64,000 bases of DNA from Streptomyces adelaidensis (lineage in GTDB: Bacteria; Actinomycetota; Actinomycetes; Streptomycetales; Streptomycetaceae): contig NZ_JAEMUX010000006.1 of the NCBI RefSeq assembly GCF_016598475.1, positions 62,001 through 126,000 on the forward strand. Direction: 5' to 3'. Position 1 is the first letter of the stretch. Every line of letters begins with the position of its first letter. The translations under genes were made by a program, and so were the position numbers. The notes under the pieces were generated by a model. That model saw nothing but the letters and a program-made list of their open reading frames with translations, had not been told where the DNA came from and did not search any database. Shown piece after piece: positions 39,136-47,262 of this stretch.

Positions 39136-39744
39136 TCACGCGCCCCTCACCGGTGCCGGGTCCGGTGGATCCGCGAGGGACTCCGCGAGCTTGCGCAGGG
39201 CCGAGCGGAGCCGGGTCTTCGCGGTGCCCTCGGGTATGCCCAGTTCGACGGCGGCCTGGCGGTAGGTGCGGCCCGCGAAGTAGGCGAGGTGGACCACCTC
39301 CCGCTGGGGGCGCGGCAGTTCGGCGAGGGCGGTGTGCAGCAGCAGGGAGCGCTCGCGGTCGACGACCGCCTCGTCCGGGCCGGGCCGGGGGTCGGGGATG
39401 CCGTGCAGCACCGTGTCGTCCGCGCGGGGGTCCTTGCGGTGCCGGGCCTCGCCGCGCACCCAGTCCACGGCCCGCCGGTGGGCGAGCATGGACAGCCAGG
39501 TGCGCAGCGAGCCGCGGCGCGCGTCGAAGCCGTACGGCCTGCTCCACAGCTGCGCGAAGACCTCCTGCGCCACGTCCTCGGCGGCCGCCGGGCTGCGCGT
39601 GACCCGGACGGCCACCCGCCGGACGAGTCCCCCGTACGCCGCGTACGCCTCACGCAGCGCGGACTCGTCCCCGTACACCAGCCGCCGATGCAACTCCACA
39701 TCGATGGACGGCTGTTCGAGCGTCGGCTCCACCGGCACCACCAC
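39136..39744 (-). CDS. ECF RNA polymerase sigma factor
   Basis: A 202-residue sigma-70 family factor with only regions 2 and 4. Region 2 includes LVRRVAVRVTRSPAAAEDVAQEVFAQLWSRP; region 4 includes LPRPQREVVHLAYFAGRTYRQAAVELGIPEGTAKTRLRSALRKLAESL, a clear helix-turn-helix. The GTG start at 39744 follows AGGAAGGCATCACGAG. A 16-base direct repeat lies just upstream (39776-39815). The downstream gene encodes a zinc-finger anti-sigma factor. Confidence 0.93.
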   Translation of the reverse strand: MVVPVEPTLEQPSIDVELHRRLVYGDESALREAYAAYGGLVRRVAVRVTRSPAAAEDVAQEVFAQLWSRPYGFDARRGSLRTWLSMLAHRRAVDWVRGEARHRKDPRADDTVLHGIPDPRPGPDEAVVDRERSLLLHTALAELPRPQREVVHLAYFAGRTYRQAAVELGIPEGTAKTRLRSALRKLAESLADPPDPAPVRGA

Positions 39745-39775
39745 CTCGTGATGCCTTCCTAGCGTCCTCGCGCGG

Positions 39776-39815
39776 TCCGCGCCAGTGGGTCCCGGAAGTT
39801 CCGCGCCAGTGGGTC
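39776..39815. repeat. direct repeat upstream of the ECF sigma gene
   Basis: TCCGCGCCAGTGGGTC occurs at 39776-39791 and again at 39800-39815 (period 24). It lies in the 78-base gap between the aminotransferase gene and the sigma factor start and may be a regulator site; role unknown. Confidence 0.6.
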
Positions 39816-39822
39816 GGGGAAG

Positions 39823-40872
39823 TCAGCCGGACAGGACGTCCAGGAGCCGGTCGACGTCGGCGGGCGTGTTGTACAGGTGGAAGGCGGCCCTCAGATGGCC
39901 CGCGCGGTCGGAGACCTCGACCTCCGCCCGGCTCAATTCGGCCTGCCGCCGGCCGAGTCCGGGCACCGACACGATCGCCGAGCCGGGCGCCGGGACCGGC
40001 TCGTGGCCCAGTGCGGCGAGGCCCGCGCGGAAGCGGTCGGCCAGCGCGAGATCGTGATCCCGGACGTTCGCCACGCCCAGCTCCTCGATCAGCGCGAGGG
40101 ACCGGCGGGCACCGGCGTACGAGAACAGGCTGGGGCTCTCGTCGAACCGGCGGGCGGAGCGGGCGAGTTCCTCGACCGGGCCGTAGCAGCTGTCCCAGGG
40201 CTCCTCCCCCGCGACCCAGCCGGCGAAGAGGGGGGTGAGGCCGCCGAGGTCCTCCGGGACGACGAGGAAGGTGACGCCGCGCGGGCAGACGAGCCACTTG
40301 AAGGCGACGGAGACGAGATAGTCGTACGCGTCCGTCTCGATCGGCAGCCAGCCGGCGGACTGCGACGCGTCGACGTAGGTACGCGCCCCGTGCGCCCGCG
40401 CGGCCTCGCGGATCGCGGCCAGGTCGGCGAGCCGGCCGTCGGCGGACTGGACGGCGCTGACCGCGACGAGCGCCGTGCCGGGGCGCACCGACTCGGCGAT
40501 CCGCTCCAGCGGCACCTGGCGCACCTTGAGGTCGCCGCGCACATGGAAGGGGTGCACGAGGGAGGCGAAGTCGGCCTCGGCGGTGAGCACTTCGGCGCCC
40601 TCGGGCAGCGAGGCCGCGATCAGCCCGCTGTAGACGGCGACCGAGGCGCCGGCCGCCACCCGGCTGTCCGGCACCCCGACGATCCGCCCGAAGGCCGCCC
40701 GCGCGGCCTCCACATCGGCGAACATGTCCTGCGGTCGCCCGGCCGCGACGGATTCCACCGCGGCCTTCATGGCATCGACCGCGCGGACCGGCAGCAGCCC
40801 GGTGCTCGCGGTGTTCAGATAGGTGTTCTTCGGGGCGAACTCGGTCCGGACGAGGCTCTCGAAGGTCTCCAT
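39823..40872 (-). CDS. class V PLP-dependent aminotransferase
   Basis: A 349-residue fold-type I enzyme related to cysteine desulphurase/kynureninase-type proteins. It has NTYLNTASTGLLPVRAVDAMK, ARTYVDASQSAGWLPIETDAYDYLVSVAFKWLVCPRGVTFLVV (Asp, His-like Gln and PLP lysine) and RRFDESPSLFSYAGARRSLALIEELG. I used the second ATG (METFESLV); one 12 codons earlier is possible, and neither has a strong ribosome site. It points towards the sigma gene. Substrate unknown. Confidence 0.88.
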   Translation of the reverse strand: METFESLVRTEFAPKNTYLNTASTGLLPVRAVDAMKAAVESVAAGRPQDMFADVEAARAAFGRIVGVPDSRVAAGASVAVYSGLIAASLPEGAEVLTAEADFASLVHPFHVRGDLKVRQVPLERIAESVRPGTALVAVSAVQSADGRLADLAAIREAARAHGARTYVDASQSAGWLPIETDAYDYLVSVAFKWLVCPRGVTFLVVPEDLGGLTPLFAGWVAGEEPWDSCYGPVEELARSARRFDESPSLFSYAGARRSLALIEELGVANVRDHDLALADRFRAGLAALGHEPVPAPGSAIVSVPGLGRRQAELSRAEVEVSDRAGHLRAAFHLYNTPADVDRLLDVLSG

Positions 40873-40975
40873 GACACCACTGTGCGGCCCATGAGTCCTC
40901 TCGTCCATTGAGATGTTTTACGTGGTTTACCCAAGCGATGCTTATACATCGCTCCTGGGCCGGCCCCGCACTCGC

Positions 40976-41698
40976 CTACTGGGGCACGGCGCATCCGTCC
41001 GGCCCACAGGCCTCCGCGTCCTCCGCGCCCGCCGTCGTGACCAGCTTCAGCGGAGGCCGCTCGCCCCACGCCTGGGCGAGGGCCCGCTCGAAGACCTCCG
41101 CGGGCTGCGCCCCGGAGACCCCGTACTTGCGGTCGAGCACGAAGAACGGCACCCCGTTCGCCCCCAGCTCCGCGGCCTCCCGCTCGTCCGCGCGGACGAC
41201 GTCGGCGTACGCGGCCGGGTCGTCGAGCACCCCGCGCGCCGCGCTCTCGTCGAGCCCCGCCTCGACGGCCAGCTGGATCAGATACGTGTCGGCGTCGGCG
41301 TACACGGACCGCTCCTCGACGAAGTTGGCCCGGTAGAGGGCCTGGAGCAGTTCGCTCTGCCGGCCCTGCTCCTTGGCGAAGTGGAGGAGACGGTGCATGT
41401 CGAAGGTGCTGCCGTGGTCGCGGGCCTCGGCGCGGTAGTCGAGCCCCTCGGCGGCGGCCTGTTCGCGGAGGTTGTGCTCGCCGGCCTGGGCCTGCGCCTG
41501 GCTCATCCCGTACTTCTTGGTCAGCATGGTGAGGACCGACTGGATGTCGTCCTTGGCGCGGCCCGGGTCGAGCTCGAAGGAGCGGTGCACCACCTCGACG
41601 CCGTCGCGGTGCGGGAAGGCGGCGAGCGCCTTCTCGAAGCGGGCCTTGCCCACGTAGCACCAGGGGCAGGCGATGTCGCTCCAGATCTCGACGCGCAT
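40976..41698 (-). CDS. DsbA-family oxidoreductase, FrnE-like
   Basis: A 240-residue thioredoxin-fold protein. The N-terminus VEIWSDIACPWCYVGKARFEKAL carries the CPWC active site, and GVPFFVLDRKYGVSGAQP provides the cis-proline loop. The helical insertion (YGMSQAQAQAGEHNLREQAAAEGLDY) is that of FrnE/2-hydroxychromene-2-carboxylate isomerase-like DsbA proteins, which are cytoplasmic. A Cys pair near the C-terminus (EACGPDGCAVPQ) may be an extra redox pair. The open frame extends upstream through other sequence, so the ATG at 41698 is used. Confidence 0.93.
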   Translation of the reverse strand: MRVEIWSDIACPWCYVGKARFEKALAAFPHRDGVEVVHRSFELDPGRAKDDIQSVLTMLTKKYGMSQAQAQAGEHNLREQAAAEGLDYRAEARDHGSTFDMHRLLHFAKEQGRQSELLQALYRANFVEERSVYADADTYLIQLAVEAGLDESAARGVLDDPAAYADVVRADEREAAELGANGVPFFVLDRKYGVSGAQPAEVFERALAQAWGERPPLKLVTTAGAEDAEACGPDGCAVPQ

Positions 41699-41777
41699 GG
41701 TTTCAGCTCTCTCCAGGTCGTACGGGTATGGAGGCGCCCTCCGCCTCCATAGTTGATGAACGTTCAAGCAGCCCGGC

Positions 41778-42290
41778 TCATTCCCCGGCCACCGGGTACG
41801 TGAGGAGGAGGTGATGGTCGCCGGGCGCGGGCGGGTTGCGGGGGTCGGGGGTCCAGCCGAGGCCGGTGTAGAAGGCGCGTGCCCGGTGGTTGTCCATGTG
41901 CACGGAGAGGGTGGCCGTGCGCTTGCCGTCCGCCTGCCACTCCTCCACGCAGGCCGCGTGCAGGGCACGGCCGGTGCCCCGGCGCCACTGGTCGGGGGCG
42001 ACGTGGAACTGTGCGAGGTAGACGGTGTCGGCGGGTGCGTCGTCCGCCGTGCGGAACGAGGCGATTCCGGTGATCCGGCCCTGTTCCACCGCGCACAGGA
42101 CATGGCCGTCCGGGCGTTCGATGGCTCGCTGCCAGGAGGCGAGCCAGTCCGTGCCGTCGTCGGGGACACCGGCGGGGTAGTAGGTCGCGCGGGCGCGGGC
42201 GTGCAGTGCGGCGATGCCCTGTGCCTCGGCGGGGAGCGCGGTCCTGATCACGCGCGCTCCGGTGACTCGGGTCACACGGTCCTTGATCAT
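41778..42290 (-). CDS. GNAT-family N-acetyltransferase
   Basis: A 170-residue acetyltransferase. The acetyl-CoA loop is in QFHVAPDQWRRGTGRALHAACVEEWQADG, and the late strand has VHMDNHRARAFYTGLGWTPD, the usual motif B. The N-terminus IRTALPAEAQGIAALHARARATYYPAG matches the general GNAT layout. The acceptor substrate is unknown. It is 80 bases upstream of the FrnE gene on the same strand. Confidence 0.9.
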   Translation of the reverse strand: MIKDRVTRVTGARVIRTALPAEAQGIAALHARARATYYPAGVPDDGTDWLASWQRAIERPDGHVLCAVEQGRITGIASFRTADDAPADTVYLAQFHVAPDQWRRGTGRALHAACVEEWQADGKRTATLSVHMDNHRARAFYTGLGWTPDPRNPPAPGDHHLLLTYPVAGE

Positions 42291-42327
42291 GCCGGGGAGG
42301 ACGTGACCGGGGGCGGCGTGGTTCCGG

Positions 42328-42395
42328 GAGTTTCTTCGCCCCCGCCGCCCCTACCCGTCCCATCCCCCAGGGGCTGCGCCCCTTCAACCCCCCGA
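42328..42395. repeat. intergenic copy of the repeat found inside cobB
   Basis: It starts TTCTTCGCCCCCGCCGCCCC and contains a CCCAGGGGCTGCGCCCC dyad, matching the beginning of the cobB insertion (12961 onwards). It is followed directly by copy 3 of the dispersed hairpin element. Confidence 0.7.
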
Positions 42396-42422
42396 TTCGA
42401 TTCGGCTGCCCGTCCGGTGGGG

Positions 42423-42459
42423 GCTGATCGCGCCGTTCCCCGCGCCCCTTCAGGGCGCC
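42423..42459 (-). repeat. dispersed hairpin element, copy 3
   Basis: The reverse-strand copy reads GGCGCCCTGAAGGGGCGCGG, GGAACGGCGCGATCAGC. It abuts the stop codon of the DUF1349 gene at 42460. Confidence 0.8.
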
Positions 42460-43068
42460 TCAGCTGCCGTTTCTCAGGTCCTGGGGCCAGTTCGGGCGGA
42501 ACTCGATCTCGTCGTACGTGACCACGCAGCCCTCGCCCATCGGTGACTGGGTCATGAAGCCTACGAGGGCGGCGCCGCTCTCCTTCTCGCCGGCGAGGGT
42601 GAAGAGCCGGACGAAGGTCCACCGCTTGCCGTCGCGGGAGGCGTGGAAGGCGAACGCCCGGCCGGTGCGGCTGACCCGCAGCCACACCGAACTGCCCTCC
42701 ACGGTGAAGGAGTTGGCGTCGTCGGAGTGTCCACGCGTGACCACCGTGCACACGGTCGGCACGTCGGGTGAGTACTCCAGGCAGAGCTTCGCCCAGGCCC
42801 TTTCCCTCACGTGCACATACAGAACGCCCGCGTCGAACCCGGCGGCGAAGCCGACGGTGACACGGGCGATCAGCTGGAAGTCCCCCTCCGGCGCGCCCAG
42901 CAGCCTGGGCGCGTCCGAGGCGGGGTCCAGTCCCTCATCGGTGGGCGGCACGAACCGGTCCTGCCGCCCACCGGCCCACCCGGTGAGCACCCCGTCCTCA
43001 TGGGACCAGTGCCCATCGGGACCGTATGTGCGAAGAGGGAAGGGGAGTTCGGGAAGTTCGAGATCCAT
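42460..43068 (-). CDS. DUF1349 domain protein
   Basis: A 202-residue beta-sandwich protein of the DUF1349 family (concanavalin-like fold). It has DFQLIARVTVGFAAGFDAGVLYVHVRERAWAKLCLEYSPDVPTVCTVVTRGHSDDANS, SVWLRVSRTGRAFAFHASRDGKRWTFVRLFTL and VGFMTQSPMGEGCVVTYDEIEF, covering the whole family. No signal peptide. The upstream extension of the frame runs through copy 4 of the dispersed repeat and is rejected. Related proteins are often seen with carbohydrate genes; the role is unknown. Confidence 0.92.
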   Translation of the reverse strand: MDLELPELPFPLRTYGPDGHWSHEDGVLTGWAGGRQDRFVPPTDEGLDPASDAPRLLGAPEGDFQLIARVTVGFAAGFDAGVLYVHVRERAWAKLCLEYSPDVPTVCTVVTRGHSDDANSFTVEGSSVWLRVSRTGRAFAFHASRDGKRWTFVRLFTLAGEKESGAALVGFMTQSPMGEGCVVTYDEIEFRPNWPQDLRNGS

Positions 43069-43109
43069 TGGGCGATTCTTACAGCTCCGGGCCTGCGGCA
43101 GCAGGCTTT

Positions 43110-43143
43110 CAGGGGCGCGGGGAACTGCGCGATCAGCCACGAC
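43110..43143 (+). repeat. dispersed hairpin element, copy 4
   Basis: The copy reads CAGGGGCGCGGGGAACTGCG, CGATCAGCCACGAC. It lies between the DUF1349 start and the end of the aldehyde dehydrogenase gene. Confidence 0.85.
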
Positions 43144-43194
43144 GAACCGACAGCCCGAAGCGGTCCGAACCTCTTACGGCGGCACCGCGGAGCG

Positions 43195-44724
43195 CTACCG
43201 CTCCAGGCGACCCTTGAACCGCCGCGGCAGCCCCAGCGGGTTGTCGTCCTTCAGCTCCGCCGGAAGCAGCGCGTCGGGCGCCCCCTGGTAGGCCACCGGC
43301 CGCAGCCACCGCTCGATCGCCGTCCCGCCCACCGAGGTGGACATGGAGGTCGTCGCGGGGTAGGGCCCACCGTGGTGCTGGGCGGCGGCCACGGCGACAC
43401 CCGTCGGCCAGCCGTTGACGAGCACACGTCCGGCCAGCGGCGTCAGCTCGGCCAGCAGCTCCGGCCCGCGGCCCTCTCCGGCGGCCTCGCCACCGGACAG
43501 GTGCACCGTGGCGGTCAGGTTCCCCGGCAGGCGGGACAGGACCGACTTGGCCTCGTCCTCGTCCTCGTAGCGCGCCACGACGGTGAGCGGCCCGAAGCAC
43601 TCCTCCAGGAGCAGATCGTGCTCGCCCTCGGCCGCCAGCTTGCCGGCGGGGACGGTCAGGAACCCGGGGCTGACGGTGTGCTCGCCGCCCGCGCCGGCGG
43701 TCACCGGCGACTCCACGTCGGGCAGCTCCGCGCGCTCGGCGACACCGGCGAGGAAGTTGTCACGCATGCGGTGGTCCAGCAGGACCCCGGAGCCGACGTC
43801 GCTGACCGCGTCGGTGAGCGACTTCAGCAGCCGGTCACCGGCGTCGCCGGCGGGCGCCAGCACCAGGCCCGGCTTCACGCAGAACTGGCCGACGCCGAGG
43901 GTCATGGAGCCGGCGAGGCCGGTTCCGATGGCCTCGGCGCGCTCCTCGGCGGCGGCCGCGGTGATGAGGACCGGGTTCAGGGAGCCCAGCTCGCCGTGGA
44001 ACGGGATCGGCACCGGGCGGGCGGCCGCCGCGTCGAAGAGGGCGCGGCCGCCGCGTACGGAACCGGTGAAGCCGGCGGCCGTGACGAGCGGGTGCTTGAC
44101 GAGCTCGACGCCCGCCTCGAAGCCGTGGACGAGGCCGAGGACGCCCTCGGGGATGCCGTGCTCGGCGGCGGCCCGGCGCAGCACGATCGCGACCAGCTCG
44201 GACAGGGCCGGGTGGTCGGGGTGGGCCTTGACCACGACCGGGCACCCGGCGGCCAGCGCGCTCGCCGTGTCGCCGCCGGGGACGGAGAAGGCGAAGGGGA
44301 AGTTCGAGGCCGAGTAGACGGCCACCACGCCGAGCGGGACCTTGTAGCGCCGCAGATCGGGGATGGGCGGGGTCGCCGTGTCGTCGGGGTGGTTGATCAC
44401 CACGTCGAGGAAGGCGCCCTCGTCGACGATGTCGGCGAAGGCCCGCAGCTGATAGCCGGTGCGGGCGAGTTCGCCGGTGAGCCGGACCGGGCCGAGCGCG
44501 GTCTCCGCGTCGGCGACCTCGACCAGCTGGTCCTTGGCCGCCTGAAGCTGGTCGGCTGCCGTGCGCAGGAAGGCCGAGCGAACGGTACGGTCGGCCAGCG
44601 AAGCACGGGCGGCGTGCGCCGCGCGGACGGCGGCGTCCACCTCCTGGGCTGTGGCCTCCACCGCAACCTGCTCGCGCTGCTTCCCGGTACGGGGGTCGAC
44701 ACTCCAGACTGGTGCTGCTGCCAC
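43195..44724 (-). CDS. aldehyde dehydrogenase, 2,5-dioxovalerate (alpha-ketoglutarate semialdehyde) type
   Basis: A 509-residue NADP-type aldehyde dehydrogenase. The sequence VAVYSASNFPFAFSVPGGDTASALAAGCPVVVKAHPDHP is characteristic of the ketoglutarate semialdehyde dehydrogenase branch. Further landmarks are AAGFTGSVRGGRALFDAAA, PFHGELGSLNPVLI and GQFCVKPGLVLAP with the catalytic cysteine. It oxidises 2,5-dioxopentanoate to 2-oxoglutarate, the last step of oxidative uronic acid, pentose or hydroxyproline routes. It is divergent from an IclR-type regulator with repeat-rich DNA between them. Confidence 0.92.
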   Translation of the reverse strand: MAAAPVWSVDPRTGKQREQVAVEATAQEVDAAVRAAHAARASLADRTVRSAFLRTAADQLQAAKDQLVEVADAETALGPVRLTGELARTGYQLRAFADIVDEGAFLDVVINHPDDTATPPIPDLRRYKVPLGVVAVYSASNFPFAFSVPGGDTASALAAGCPVVVKAHPDHPALSELVAIVLRRAAAEHGIPEGVLGLVHGFEAGVELVKHPLVTAAGFTGSVRGGRALFDAAAARPVPIPFHGELGSLNPVLITAAAAEERAEAIGTGLAGSMTLGVGQFCVKPGLVLAPAGDAGDRLLKSLTDAVSDVGSGVLLDHRMRDNFLAGVAERAELPDVESPVTAGAGGEHTVSPGFLTVPAGKLAAEGEHDLLLEECFGPLTVVARYEDEDEAKSVLSRLPGNLTATVHLSGGEAAGEGRGPELLAELTPLAGRVLVNGWPTGVAVAAAQHHGGPYPATTSMSTSVGGTAIERWLRPVAYQGAPDALLPAELKDDNPLGLPRRFKGRLER

Positions 44725-44744
44725 CGTGGGTCCCTTTCACGTTT

Positions 44745-44807
44745 ACCTGGGTTCATTCACCAGGATTACCTGGGTCCATTCACCAGGGTCGTTCGATATG
44801 CTGAACG
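44745..44807. promoter_or_regulatory. operator-like repeats between the dehydrogenase and the IclR gene
   Basis: Two near-identical 20-base units, ACCTGGGTTCATTCACCAGG (44745-44764) and the same with one change (44768-44787), each have CCTGG/CCAGG dyad ends and a period of 23 bases. A separate dyad CGTTC-N8-GAACG follows at 44790-44807. Such boxes suit an IclR dimer or tetramer controlling both divergent genes. Confidence 0.65.
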
Positions 44808-44870
44808 CTGTCTCTGATGATGAATATGCTGTCGGAGACTATTTCCCGTCGAACGAAGGGGTCAAGGGCG

Positions 44871-45644
44871 ATGTCGGCAGTCGAGACGGGCGGCGGAGCA
44901 CAGGTCAAATCGGCGGTGCGGACCGTTGAGCTGCTCGAATACTTCGCCGGACGCCCCGGTATGCACTCCCTGGCCGCCGTGCAGGAGGCGGTGGGTTACC
45001 CCAAGTCGAGTCTGTACATGCTGCTTCGGACCCTCGTGGAGCTGGGCTGGGTCGAGACGGACGCGACGGGCACGCGGTACGGCATCGGGGTACGGGCGCT
45101 GCTCGTCGGCACGTCGTACATCGACGGGGACGAGGTGGTGGCGCTGGCCCGGCCGACGCTGGACCGGCTCTCGGACGACACCACGGAGACGATCCACCTG
45201 GCCCGGCTCGACGGCACGAACGTCGTCTACCTGGCCACCCGCCAGTCGCAGCACTACCTGCGCCCCTTCACCCGGGTCGGCCGCCGGCTGCCCGCCCACT
45301 CCACCTCGCTCGGCAAGGCGCTGCTGGCCACCCACACCGACGAGCAGGTCCGCAAGCTGCTCCCTGAGACCCTTCCGGCGCTCACCGAGAACACGATCAC
45401 CGACCGGGAGCAGCTCATCGAGGAGCTGCGCCAGATCCGCGATCAGGGCTTCTCCGTGGACCGCGAGGAGAACACCCTCGGGCTGCGCTGCTTCGGCGTG
45501 GCGATCCCGTACCGCACGCCGGCCCGCGACGCCATCAGCTGCTCGGTCCCGGTGGCCCGGCTGACCCCGGCCCATGAACAGCTGGTCAAGGACTCCCTGT
45601 TCGACGCGCGCGACCGGCTGACGCTGGCGACCCGGCGGCTCTGA
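44871..45644 (+). CDS. IclR-family transcriptional regulator
   Basis: A 257-residue regulator. The winged helix-turn-helix covers KSAVRTVELLEYFAGRPGMHSLAAVQEAVGYPKSSLYMLLRTLVELGWVE, and the effector domain has RRLPAHSTSLGKALLATHTDEQ, RDQGFSVDREENTLGLRCFGVAIPYRTPARDAISCSVPVARL. I chose the ATG at 44871 (MSAVETGG) after GGGGTCAAGGGCG; an ATG at 44817 would add 18 residues but runs close to the operator repeats. It most likely controls the divergent dehydrogenase gene. Confidence 0.92.
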   Translation: MSAVETGGGAQVKSAVRTVELLEYFAGRPGMHSLAAVQEAVGYPKSSLYMLLRTLVELGWVETDATGTRYGIGVRALLVGTSYIDGDEVVALARPTLDRLSDDTTETIHLARLDGTNVVYLATRQSQHYLRPFTRVGRRLPAHSTSLGKALLATHTDEQVRKLLPETLPALTENTITDREQLIEELRQIRDQGFSVDREENTLGLRCFGVAIPYRTPARDAISCSVPVARLTPAHEQLVKDSLFDARDRLTLATRRL

Positions 45645-45737
45645 CGGGTTCACGGCCGCGGCCGCCGCATGAAGAGCCCATGAGAAAACCGGGCGAAGGG
45701 AACGATTGATCGCATCCCGCTCGTCTGCCCGAGTGGA

Positions 45738-47189
45738 ATGAACAAGACGATCAGGCGCTCCGCCGTCTTCACGCTGCTGCTCGTGCTCGCCCTGCTGGTG
45801 AGGGCGACATGGGTGCAGTTCTACGAGAGCACGGCGCTCGCGGACGACCAGGACAACCGGCGCAACGCGATCGGGACGTACGCGGACCCGCTGGGGAACA
45901 TCATCGTGGCCGGTGAGGCGGTCACCGGCTCGGCCCGGACCAAGGACAGCGACCTCGCGTACAAGCGGACGTACACGGACGGCGAGCTGTACGCGGCGGT
46001 GACGGGCTATGCCTCGCAGGCGTACGCGCCGACGCAGTTGGAGGGCATCTACGGGGACCTGCTCAACGGCACGGACCTCCGGCTGAAGACCGTGATGGAC
46101 ACGGTCACCGACAAGCGGGCCGACCCGGGCGATGTGATCACCACGATCGACCCGGACGTACAGAAGGCGGCGTACGACGCGCTCGGCGACACCAAGGGCG
46201 CGGCCGTCGCGATCGACCCGGCGACCGGGAAGATCCTCGCGGTGGTCTCGACCCCGTCGTACGACCCGTCGTCGCTCACCGACGTCAACACCGCCGGTGC
46301 GGCCTGGAAGAAGCTCAACGCCGACGCGGACAAGCCGCTGACCAACCGGGCGCTGCGTCAGCCGCTGCCGCCGGGGTCGACGTTCAAGCTGGTCGTGGCG
46401 GCGGCCGCGCTGGAGGACGGCCTGTACGCGTCGGTGGACGAGAAGACCACCAGCCCCGACCCGTACACCCTGCCGGGCACCACCACGGTCCTGCGGAACG
46501 AGAACACCTCCGCGCCCTGCGAGAACGCCACGATCCGCACGGCGCTGCGGTACTCGTGCAACAACGTCTTCGCGAAGATGGCCGTCGACCTCGGCCAGGA
46601 CAAGGTGAAGGCGATGGCCGAGAAGTTCGGCTTCAACGACAAGACGCGGGACGTGCCGGTGCGGGCGTACGAGAGTGTCTATCCGTCCGGCATGGACGAG
46701 CCGTCGACCGCACTGACCGGCATCGGCCAGTACGACGTGACGGCGACGCCGCTCCAGATGGCCATGGTGTCGGCGGCCATCGCCAACGGCGGCAAGCTGG
46801 TCTCGCCGCACATGGTTTCGCAGATCACCGACAGCGGTGGCGATGTGCTGGAGGACTACGACGCCGAGGCGGACACCACGCAGGTCGTCAGCTCCGGCAC
46901 CGCCGAGGAGTTGCAGTCGGCGATGCAGACGGTCGTCGAGGACGGCACGGGCACGAACGCGCGGATCTCGGGCGCGACCGTGGGCGGCAAGACGGGGACG
47001 GCCCAGCACGGCGAGAACAACAGCAAGACGCCGTACGCGTGGTTCACGTCGTACGGGAAGGCCGACGGCAAGGAGGTCGCCGTCGCGGTCGTCGTCGAGC
47101 AGTCGAACGCGGCCCGCTCCGAGGTCAGCGGTAACGGGCTGGCCGCGCCGGTCGCGAAGGCCGTGATGGAGGCGGCGCTGAAGGGCTGA
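45738..47189 (+). CDS. penicillin-binding protein, class B transpeptidase (PbpA-like)
   Basis: A 483-residue peptidoglycan transpeptidase with one N-terminal membrane anchor (VFTLLLVLALLVRATWVQF). Active-site motifs are present in order: PPGSTFK with the nucleophile Ser214, YSCNN with Ser273, and GGKTGTA with Lys418. Its layout resembles actinobacterial PbpA, but no ftsW/rodA-type gene is beside it, so this is a stand-alone copy. It crosslinks cell wall in the outer leaflet. A strong terminator follows. Confidence 0.94.
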   Translation: MNKTIRRSAVFTLLLVLALLVRATWVQFYESTALADDQDNRRNAIGTYADPLGNIIVAGEAVTGSARTKDSDLAYKRTYTDGELYAAVTGYASQAYAPTQLEGIYGDLLNGTDLRLKTVMDTVTDKRADPGDVITTIDPDVQKAAYDALGDTKGAAVAIDPATGKILAVVSTPSYDPSSLTDVNTAGAAWKKLNADADKPLTNRALRQPLPPGSTFKLVVAAAALEDGLYASVDEKTTSPDPYTLPGTTTVLRNENTSAPCENATIRTALRYSCNNVFAKMAVDLGQDKVKAMAEKFGFNDKTRDVPVRAYESVYPSGMDEPSTALTGIGQYDVTATPLQMAMVSAAIANGGKLVSPHMVSQITDSGGDVLEDYDAEADTTQVVSSGTAEELQSAMQTVVEDGTGTNARISGATVGGKTGTAQHGENNSKTPYAWFTSYGKADGKEVAVAVVVEQSNAARSEVSGNGLAAPVAKAVMEAALKG

Positions 47190-47206
47190 GAGACCACCTG
47201 AATAAG

Positions 47207-47240
47207 AAGGGCCGCCCCACTCCCCCCGGGGGCGGCCCTT
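47207..47240. terminator. bidirectional terminator between the PBP and permease genes
   Basis: A 12-bp stem, AAGGGCCGCCCC (47207-47218) with GGGGCGGCCCTT (47229-47240), closes a C-rich loop. The AA and TT ends make it usable in both directions between convergent genes. Confidence 0.85.
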
Positions 47241-47262
47241 CGCCGTCAGCGCATACGCGGTG

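Noticed and set aside
39650..40297. A minus-strand frame with THWRG repeats near 39.8 kb
   Set aside because: The apparent peptide repeat is the translation of the 16-base DNA direct repeat in a gap and continues out of frame in the aminotransferase gene.
44862..47009. A 715-residue minus-strand frame across the IclR and PBP genes
   Set aside because: It spans two unrelated real genes and has shadow-type composition.
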